From NCBI GenBank assembly GCA_022925895.1, contig JAKSYS010000650.1, positions 1 to 35,336 on the forward strand: 35,336 nt of DNA. The letters run 5' to 3'. The stretch is from Fragilaria crotonensis. Taxonomy: Eukaryota; Bacillariophyta; Fragilariophyceae; Fragilariales; Fragilariaceae. Position numbers and translations under genes: made by a program. The notes beneath the pieces were generated by a model, which worked only from the letters and a program-made list of their open reading frames with translations, ran no database searches and was not told the DNA's origin. This document shows, one piece after another, positions 28,511 through 35,336 of the stretch (position 1 is the stretch's first letter; every line of letters starts with the position of its first letter).

Positions 28511-30180
28511 GTTGTTCTCACACGCAGATCATCGCTTCTACCGGAAAACAACCCGGGAATCGAACCTGCAACCCCCAATCCTGAAAACTCAGACAGTTCT
28601 ACCGAAATTGACGAAACAGAACATGAAACGTCAGCAATTCCTGAAAACTCACCCATTTCTGACACTCCTGCTCCTTTTATTGACACTTCGCAACAAAATC
28701 CGACAGAAAATCCGTCGAATCCCTTGCAGCGACTGTCACGTGCAGTCGGACAAATTCTAACACCAAAAACCCCCTTGTCCGACACAGCAGACCAAACCCA
28801 GCCTCCAACCGCTGAAATTGTTCCCAAAACACCAACGTCAAGACCAAACGCTCCGTTACCGCCGAAACGCTCAGAAACTCACCCAACGTTCGCTTACCCG
28901 CCAAGACAAGAGACATTCTTCGACGACGACGACCAAGACGACGAACAAGAAGACGACAACGGACCGCCTCAGATTCCCTTAGGTTCTCCTGATGCCCTGA
29001 CTTCATCAACAAGAACCGACTTCACATATCCTCCGATTGAAGATTTGACAAGAACGCTCCTGAAATACGCCAAGACTGCAAACCTTCGAAAGCTGAACTA
29101 TCCAAGTGATCTTCTCCAACGACGACGTCAGTTCAATGCCTTTATGGACAACCTTCAAATTGTTTGCAACATATCTCCATGGACACGCAACGTCTTTGAC
29201 CTTTGGCCAAAGCAAATCAGCTACTCCCATCCATGCATTGGCACAGCACTCTACAACCTGATCTTCACCAACATCAGTGATCCTTGCCAGAAGCACATCA
29301 TTGACTGTCCACCTGATGCCAGAACTGCCATTCTGACTCTAAGACGTCATTGTGCTCCACTCACCCAAGATCACATTGAACGACGCGCGAATCCTTCTAC
29401 TCGATCAAACAAGGTCACCAAGAAGTTGCGACATCATACTTGAATCGCATTCGGACTCTAACGCGCGACTGCTATCATGCCGGTATCCCTAACACCGATG
29501 CCGACATTATCAAGCGAACCATCCGTGGCGGCAGCAATCACCACTTTTATGCTGCTTCCTACCAACGTTTTGACGCCGACATCCGTCGAGCTGAGTTGAA
29601 TGACGAAGAACTACCCACTTTTGCGGAACTTGAGAGCCACCTGCTGAACATCGACGACTCGCGTGGACTCACTCTCCCTTCCCAAAATCAACGCAATTAC
29701 AACCAGCATGCAAATTCTGCACGTCAACCGTTTTCAAACCAATCCTCTCGCCCTCGCCAAGGCACAACGCGCGTTTTCACACCACGCCAACAACATGCCT
29801 TCAGTTCTATGATGCGACCGTACACTGCTTCAAACAACAGACCACCGCATCGACCAAACAATCGAGGACCGAATCAAGCTCCTGCACCACCAAGACAACA
29901 TAACAACAATGATCGCAGGAGCACACCACAACAATCTCGCCCTTTTCAACAACAGAATCGCGGCTCACGCCCTCCTCTCAGACCGATATCTTCAAACAAT
30001 GGAAATCAACGGCGCCCTCCAAACAACACACCAGCTGTGAGACGAAACCTAACACATCCAATGCTGCAAATATTGTATGCAATAACTGTGGTAGACTTGG
30101 CCACTATGCTAATCGATGCATAACCGCCAATCGCTCATCAACTAACCAGAACAACCGTGGAGGACCGCCGCCCAGAAATC
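28472..30180 (+). pseudogene. Copia Gag with zinc knuckle (frameshifted)
   Basis: Frame 28472-29443 gives an acidic, Pro/Thr-rich linker and then a Gag core (YPPIEDLTRTLLKYAKTANL, then FDLWPKQISYSHPCIGTALY). At about 29389 the coding frame shifts, and ESFYSIKQGHQEVATSYLNR continues into the ORF 29440-30123. Its N-terminal half completes the Gag helices and its C-terminal half is a basic Asn/Gln/Arg-rich tail. A further shift near 30050 brings in one zinc knuckle, CNNCGRLGHYANRC (30078-30119, CX2CX4HX4C). At least two frameshifts make the protein non-functional as it stands. Its normal role would be to form the particle and bind element RNA. Confidence 0.75.
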
Positions 30181-30274
30181 CAAACAATGAAAATGCAGCA
30201 CCCGCAACCAGCGTGCTTACTTCATTACTGACTCAACTGCTTCTAACTCCCATGCTTTTCACCATCAAGCATAC

Positions 30275-31045
30275 ATGGCCACCTGTGACCTCCAGGGCAC
30301 CTTCAATGGCCCATCTGCAGTTACCTCATGGCCTGATGTCAATGCTCCTCAGATGGAAATCAACAGAGCATTGCTCAACAATGATTTCTTACCATCAGCA
30401 CCAAACTCTCCACCCAACACAGGCTCAACAGAACTCTTCCCTGAAGACCCCTTATCAACACATCAAAGATTTGGACCACCAAGTCTTGACAACTGGCTAC
30501 CTGACAGTGGTGCCACATGTCATTATACACCCGTTTTCAGCGACCTTCGTGATGTTGAAGCCTGCCACATCCCTGTCTCTCTTGCTGATGGAACCACCAA
30601 GATCTCAACATTCAAAGGAACCACTGACTGCTACTTCACCTCTGATGAAGGACAAAAGTCCATCCTTGGCCTAACTGATGTTTATTATATTGAAGGTCTC
30701 AGCCACCGCCTTCTTTCCCTGACAAACATCTCTGCAACCCAAAATTTCACAGTCATCATCCAGAACAGAGCCACTACAATCCAGTTCCCAAACAACTCAA
30801 AATACACATGGCCCCTGCTCCTGCATGAACTCCCAACACAGAATGCCTTTTCTACCATGGCACAACCTGCTGTGGACACCACACCTGATGAAACTTCCTT
30901 CTCCCCTGCATTTGACCAACATGTTGATCCTACACAAGCTGACACCTCAAGACCAACAACTTCTTTGCCTCTTGAGACCATATCCCGTCGCCTTGCGCAC
31001 CGAAATTTCCGCAATCTCATGACCGGATCCCTGCATCACGCTTGA
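30275..31045 (+). CDS. Copia protease and GAG-pre-integrase region
   Basis: 256 residues. DNWLPDSGATCHYTPVF contains the aspartic protease active site DSGA (30503-30514). The following 130 residues have the usual copia protease folds and lead to the pre-integrase segment LSHRLLSLTNISATQNFTVI. Near the end, RRLAHRNFRNLMTGSLHHA resembles the two His of the integrase HHCC zinc site, after which the frame stops. The protease would cut the Gag-Pol polyprotein. The frame is linked to neither Gag nor integrase without frameshifts. Confidence 0.8.
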   Translation: MATCDLQGTFNGPSAVTSWPDVNAPQMEINRALLNNDFLPSAPNSPPNTGSTELFPEDPLSTHQRFGPPSLDNWLPDSGATCHYTPVFSDLRDVEACHIPVSLADGTTKISTFKGTTDCYFTSDEGQKSILGLTDVYYIEGLSHRLLSLTNISATQNFTVIIQNRATTIQFPNNSKYTWPLLLHELPTQNAFSTMAQPAVDTTPDETSFSPAFDQHVDPTQADTSRPTTSLPLETISRRLAHRNFRNLMTGSLHHA

Positions 31046-31048
31046 ATG

Positions 31049-31874
31049 ATCATACACTCACCTGCGATTGACAAAAACACTTGGATATTTATCTCGATTA
31101 GCCAAAACACGCTCGCAGCAAAATTCCTCTCAGACAAGGCTCAGAACCGTTTCACCAACTTCACCTTGATCTCATGAGAAACCCTTTCGGTTTGGACTCA
31201 CCACTGCAACAAACTATTCAGCCTACCTCTTTATTGTCACAACACCTGGCAAGCTAACTGGCTGGATAGGACTTCCAACTGAAAGCACCACATCCATCAT
31301 CACAGCCCTTAAGTCCTGGCTTACTCAGACAGAACTACTTGGCCGCACAAAGTCCGTCCGCTTCATCCGTACTGATGCCGGATCTGCCTTTACATCTGCA
31401 AAATTCATCACAGAATGCAACAACCTTTGAATTAAACTTGAAGCTGCTGCTCCAGAACACCAAGAAATGAATGGCATCTGTGAAGCCAAATGGAGAGAAG
31501 TCCACAACACTGCAAATGTACTTCTCAACACTGCCCGACTTGGCGGTGCCTTCTTCCATCATGCACATGCCTATGCTGTTAGCATTATTAATGCTTGTCC
31601 AGCCAAGAATGTGACTGACCAACATGGCAACCCAACCACACCCTTCCAATACAGCTATGGCAGAAAACCAAGCCTTGCCAACTTCCGTATTTGGATGCCC
31701 TGTCTACTTCAAGCGCACGAACCGACCTTCCGCAACAAGCTGATTACCTATAAGCAACAACTCCAACGTGCTTCCCGTGGTATCTTCATCGGATTTCCAG
31801 AGAACTCAGCCGGATGGCTAGTTTACTCTCCTGATCATCCGCAGCGCATCGTCATCACTCGACGCCTACTTTGA
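31049..31874 (+). pseudogene. Copia integrase catalytic core with in-frame stop
   Basis: After a frame change the integrase core continues: FHLDLMRNPFG (first catalytic Asp, near 31166), then VRFIRTDAGSAFTSAKF (second Asp near 31374), then APEHQEMNGICEAKWREV (catalytic Glu). It continues through the ORF at 31467-31874 with FQYSYGRKPSLANFRIW, which matches the copia region after the core. A TGA at 31428-31430, between the second Asp and the Glu, is in the same frame. All three catalytic residues can still be seen, but the stop and the upstream shift disable it. Confidence 0.8.
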
Positions 31875-31944
31875 TGAAGACTTCAGCTCTGCCCTTGCCT
31901 TCGATTCAAAGCCCTTTGCCGGAGCCATTCCCATCCGATCTCAC

Positions 31945-33310
31945 TTGGATCCCAATGGACTCCAATCTTTGGACAACTCTGAACCATCAATTGTCCACCA
32001 AACCGGATCTGCTGCCAATCTAGGCATCACACCATCCACCTATCTTGAAGAACTCCATGACTCTGAACAACTTTTACAAGCACAAGACAATGGCCCTTCA
32101 AGCACTGCCCATCCAGAAGATGATATTGATGACACTGATCCCATCACAGAATCTGACATCTCTCCTGGACCAACACCACCAACTCCTCAGCTGATCAACT
32201 GGACCTTTCACCAACTGAGACACACCCCACTTCACAAGGAAATGACTTTATACTTCCAAGAGTGTGCTGAATCTCTGCCATCAGTTGATCCCATCCACAC
32301 TGCCATGCTCGCCGTTGACGCATCCACAACTTCGCCCACCGACGATCCCGTGGACAAGTATCTCCCTGAACCGCAATCCTTCAAAGCCGTTCTCAAACTT
32401 GACGATGACGTCCGCAATGCCTGGCTACATGCTATTCGCATGGAAATCAAGAACTTAATCGACCACGATACCTTCATTCTGGGTGAACAACCCCGGAAAG
32501 ATGAACTCATCATCCCTGTCAAACTTGTCTTGAAAGCAAAACAAACTGCAACTGGTAAACTTGAAAACTTAAAGCTCGCCTTGTCGCCCGTGGCGACTTG
32601 GAAAACGACGATTGAAGAAAACTAAAGCTGCTTACCAGCAATTTCTCCAACAACAAAAACAAGACAATGCTGAAAACAATCCTGAATCCAGCAAGACAAC
32701 TAACACCATCCCAATTGAGGTACCTCAACCTTTTGAGGACACATGGTCACCCTGTGCATCTTCAAGAGGGGTCAAGTTACTTCTCTCAACAATCTGTGCA
32801 TCCCACCGCACTCTCAAAAGTGCCGACTTCATTGGCGCATATCTACAAGCCAAAGTCATCGGTCGCCACTTTGTCAGACTTCCACTTGAGTATGCATATT
32901 ATTTCCTGAATATGCTAAATACTTTGGAACTCCAGCCCTTTTGAACAAGGGAATCTATGGACTTGTTTATTCTGGAAAATATTGGAACATTGAATTCTCT
33001 GAATGGCTTTACTCCAAAGGATTCATCCAATCCCAGTCTGAACCCTCCTATTTTGTCTTTACAACAAACACAACCAATGGTTACGCCTCTTCTTTGTCGA
33101 CGACATGCTCTACGCTGGCAGCAATGACGCCATCGAAAAAGAATTCGAAGAATCTGTCCGCAATCGCTTTGACGTCAAGTTCCTTGGACCTGCTCAATGG
33201 TTCTTGCAAATGCGTATCCATCAACACAAAGACAAAACCTACACTCGACCAACATCGCTACGTTCTCAACACTTTGCAACGTTACGATCCCAACTCCGAG
33301 TTCCCTGAAC
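31945..33310 (+). pseudogene. Copia reverse transcriptase (frameshifted)
   Basis: An acidic linker fills about 31945-32350. LDDDVRNAWLHAIRMEIKNL and the following residues start the RT domain in frame 31945-32625. The frame then moves to 32612-32944 (WSPCASSRGVKLLLSTICAS, then SADFIGAYLQAKVIGRHFVR, the first catalytic Asp region) and next to 32941 onward (NKGIYGLVYSGKYWNIEFSE). The polymerase motif FVDDMLYAGSND (Asp pair at 33099-33104) is read in a third frame, continued by 33105-33308. At least three shifts make it inactive. All catalytic motifs remain visible, so decay is moderate. Confidence 0.8.
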
Positions 33311-34194
33311 GTGAAACACCATTCCCACCGGATTACACCTTCAGTAAAGACAATCGACCTGTCACCGATCATGACAAACAAGTTGTCGAACAACACGAGA
33401 AACGCCTCCCATTCCGCTCCGCTGTATGTACGCTACTCTATCTTGCCTACAACACCCGTGCTGATATCCTCTTCGCAGTCTGCAAACTTGCAAAAGCCTG
33501 CGTCTGCCCTGGCGCACTCGACTTCCGTGCTCTTATCTGGCTGATTGGCTACCTACGCCGTCGCCCCTATTATGCCATCAAGTTCTACCCGGATGCCACG
33601 ACCAACCCTGTTTACGACATATGTCGTCAACACCGCATTCCCCATTCCGACTTAACCGTATTTTCCGACGCCAGCTGGCAAGATTGCCCTGACACTGGCC
33701 GCTCTACTGTCGGTTATATGATCTTCCACAACGGTGCCCTCATCGAAGCCAACTCTACGATGCCAACACCAATTGCTATGTCAACGTCCGAGGCCGAATA
33801 TATGGCCGCATGTTCTGCATCCATGGCCACAGCTCACATTCGGATGTTACTCTACGATATGACATACCTCGGAACCAAACATTGGCGCGAATCTATGCAG
33901 CGTCTTCCAACCATCCCATCGATTCTCATGATCGACAACGAAGCCACTGTGCAGATCGCCAAGAACGGCAAATTAACCCGCAAGACTCGTCACATCGAAC
34001 GACGTTTCCACTATGTCCGTCAAGGTCAACAAGACGGTATACATCAACTACATTGGATACCTTGCGACTCCCAACTTGCCGACATCCTCACAAAAACACA
34101 AGTCTCATCCAAAATTGATCTACACATCAACAAAGTCTTCTGTACACTTCCTGAGCACATGCTACAATCTACAAGTGAATCTACAGAGATTTGA
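33310..34194 (+). CDS. Copia RNase H and C-terminal Pol
   Basis: This is the second half of the frame 32941-34194. The RNase H acidic residues are seen in VFSDASWQDCPDTGRSTVGY, then MSTSEAEYMAACSASMATAH and LMIDNEATVQIAKNGKLTRK. The protein ends with the usual copia signature HYVRQGQQDGIHQLHWIPC, then QLADILTKTQ. This part is uninterrupted and is the best-kept piece of the element. RNase H removes the RNA template during reverse transcription. Confidence 0.85.
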   Translation, partial: RETPFPPDYTFSKDNRPVTDHDKQVVEQHEKRLPFRSAVCTLLYLAYNTRADILFAVCKLAKACVCPGALDFRALIWLIGYLRRRPYYAIKFYPDATTNPVYDICRQHRIPHSDLTVFSDASWQDCPDTGRSTVGYMIFHNGALIEANSTMPTPIAMSTSEAEYMAACSASMATAHIRMLLYDMTYLGTKHWRESMQRLPTIPSILMIDNEATVQIAKNGKLTRKTRHIERRFHYVRQGQQDGIHQLHWIPCDSQLADILTKTQVSSKIDLHINKVFCTLPEHMLQSTSESTEI

Positions 34195-34197
34195 TTC

Positions 34198-34205
34198 AAG
34201 AGGGG
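34198..34205 (+). other. Polypurine tract of the copia element
   Basis: AAGAGGGG directly before TGTTAAAC and four bases after the Pol stop codon. This is the standard position of the plus-strand primer. Confidence 0.75.
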
Positions 34206-35336
34206 TGTTAAACATTCCGTATCGCCCTACATATTTTTCTATTATCCCTATCCCTAAACTGACGCCGAGTGCACAGTAAAACATTACATCCGTGCTCCAG
34301 TAACCAGTGCGACACTGCACGACTGGAATCAAAACTCACGTCGATTCAAATCATGTTCATCTTCCATCGAGTTTGTACATTGATTTTCAAACGACGCTCA
34401 ACGCCTCGTTTACGAAAACAACGCAGCCGTACGCTGCGACCGTGATTGATATGAGGAGTGTTCCTGATTGTTCCAAGGAACACCCTTCATCAGACCTCTC
34501 ATTTCGGTCGCCCTCTTTTTCCCACAATTGTCAATTTTTCATATTTTAGTGTCACTCACCTTTTTTTGCACATATTTTTCTCACGATGATGATGATCGAC
34601 CATGACGCGTTTTTACCCGCCGTCGCCATGACATCATATACACCGTGCTGTACAAATATTAGTAGCCAGTACGACGGTACTCACTACAACGACAATACAA
34701 CACAACACGGCGACCGGTACAACAGTACCCTCGCACATCACTTCTCTGCCCGTCGATAGTACGCGCACGTCTGAGTTTACCGTTACTGTACATAACGATA
34801 AACTAATAGACAGTGCCCACTATACGACACGCGATATTTATACTAGTCAGTCTCTCGCACATACGTGTGGCGATAGAACGACAGATAGTACATGTATCGT
34901 CATCTGTAGCGGTAGACAGCACTGCGTAGCTGTACCGTTTATAGATGAACTATGCAGTAGTCAGTGTCGTACTAGACACTTACCTACTGGGGGCGTACCC
35001 CGTAACGGTTACGTCCTGGTTCTTAACCCGAACCTTACGCCGACCTGCGCGTTGACAGGTTCCGTTAACCCGAACCATATCAACTCTACACTCTATACTA
35101 GTACCCAGCGGCTTGTCTACCGGTGAATATCATACATATGGATCCGATTAGAATGCAAGGAAATGACGTCAACATTTTCGTCACAGTAATGAAGCTGCGT
35201 GGGACCATCATGTAGAGCACCCCAGACACGCGTAGGCCGAAGAAAACATGGAATCTTTGTTTCTCATTTCTTTATGGGTTTTCCAGTACGCCTGCCCACC
35301 CTTTGTTCACGCCAGCCAGTTAATTTGAAATTTGTT
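34206..35336 (+). repeat. 3' LTR of the copia element (start clear, end unknown)
   Basis: The sequence begins TGTTAAACATTCCG right after the polypurine tract. No second copy is present to fix the right edge, so how much of 34206-35336 is LTR and how much is flanking DNA is unknown. Within it, 34990-35080 holds short palindromes (CGTAACGGTTACG; repeated TTAACCCGAACC words). No gene is seen. Confidence 0.55.

Larger units (their letters stand above)
25260..35336 (+). mobile_element. Large decayed Ty1/copia retroelement (3' end open)
   Basis: Gag, protease, integrase, reverse transcriptase and RNase H follow in Ty1/copia order on the plus strand, spread over a series of ORFs broken by frameshifts and one clear stop. 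A polypurine tract and the start of a 3' LTR follow at 34198-34206. I find no matching 5' LTR left of 25260, so the 5' end is truncated, very diverged, or lost. The plus strand is C- and A-rich throughout 25.3-34.2 kb, unlike the flanks, which supports treating the whole stretch as one element. The left edge is approximate and the right edge of the LTR cannot be fixed. Confidence 0.75.

Noticed and set aside
28677-29296. Minus-strand ORFs opposite copia Gag
   Set aside because: Shadows of the biased composition of the plus-strand Gag; no motif.
34990-35080. Possible riboswitch-like or structured RNA made of TTAACCCGAACC words
   Set aside because: Only short palindromes with no extended pairing that I can draw; more likely LTR or flank sequence.

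Overview
This window is nuclear DNA of a photosynthetic eukaryote, most likely a diatom. The strongest evidence is an intronless plastid ferredoxin-NADP+ reductase whose presequence looks like the diatom bipartite type: a signal peptide followed by a Ser-His-Ala/Phe junction. Several Ty1/copia-type retroelements, TIR elements and intron-poor genes agree with this. I see no bacterial operon structure, no CRISPR array, no rRNA and no tRNA gene that I can support.

Layout. Positions 1 to about 4025 and about 6344 to 12540 are two copies of one tandem segmental duplication. Each copy holds one minus-strand gene of 660 codons (714-2696 and 7384-9366). The product is a membrane-anchored protein that joins a GH43/GH32-like beta-propeller region to a PAPS-dependent sulfotransferase domain. 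Since the duplication, copy 1 has gained a 0.98-kb TIR element (2931-3911). Copy 2 has gained a complete LTR retroelement (9601-12454) with identical 488-bp LTRs and a visible target-site duplication. Between the copies lies simple-sequence DNA and a decayed retroelement with a coiled-coil ORF and an RNase H-like remnant.

From 12580 to 15890 there are two copies of a roughly 1.65-kb DNA transposon with 38-bp CACTA-beginning terminal inverted repeats, one nested inside the other. A third, inverted copy (18995-20647) ends 71 bp before the start codon of the FNR gene (20719-21999). The stretch between them is mostly empty apart from a broken minus-strand gene and a hairpin.

Downstream of FNR is a minus-strand ankyrin-repeat gene (22601-23869), a decayed ankyrin fragment and a Gag-like ORF on the same strand. 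The right third (about 25.2-34.2 kb) is one large, decayed Ty1/copia element on the plus strand: Gag with a zinc knuckle, DSGA protease, integrase, reverse transcriptase and RNase H in that order, then a polypurine tract and the start of a 3' LTR. Its unusual feature is about 3.2 kb of apparent coding sequence ahead of a recognisable Gag.

The host genes (propeller-sulfotransferase pair, FNR, ankyrin protein) do not look functionally linked. The window is mainly a record of repeated transposon insertion around a few host genes. The most interesting points are the propeller-sulfotransferase fusion, the chimeric Gag/protease/RT ORF of the young LTR element, the TIR element with no visible target-site duplication, and the 5' coding block of the large copia element.
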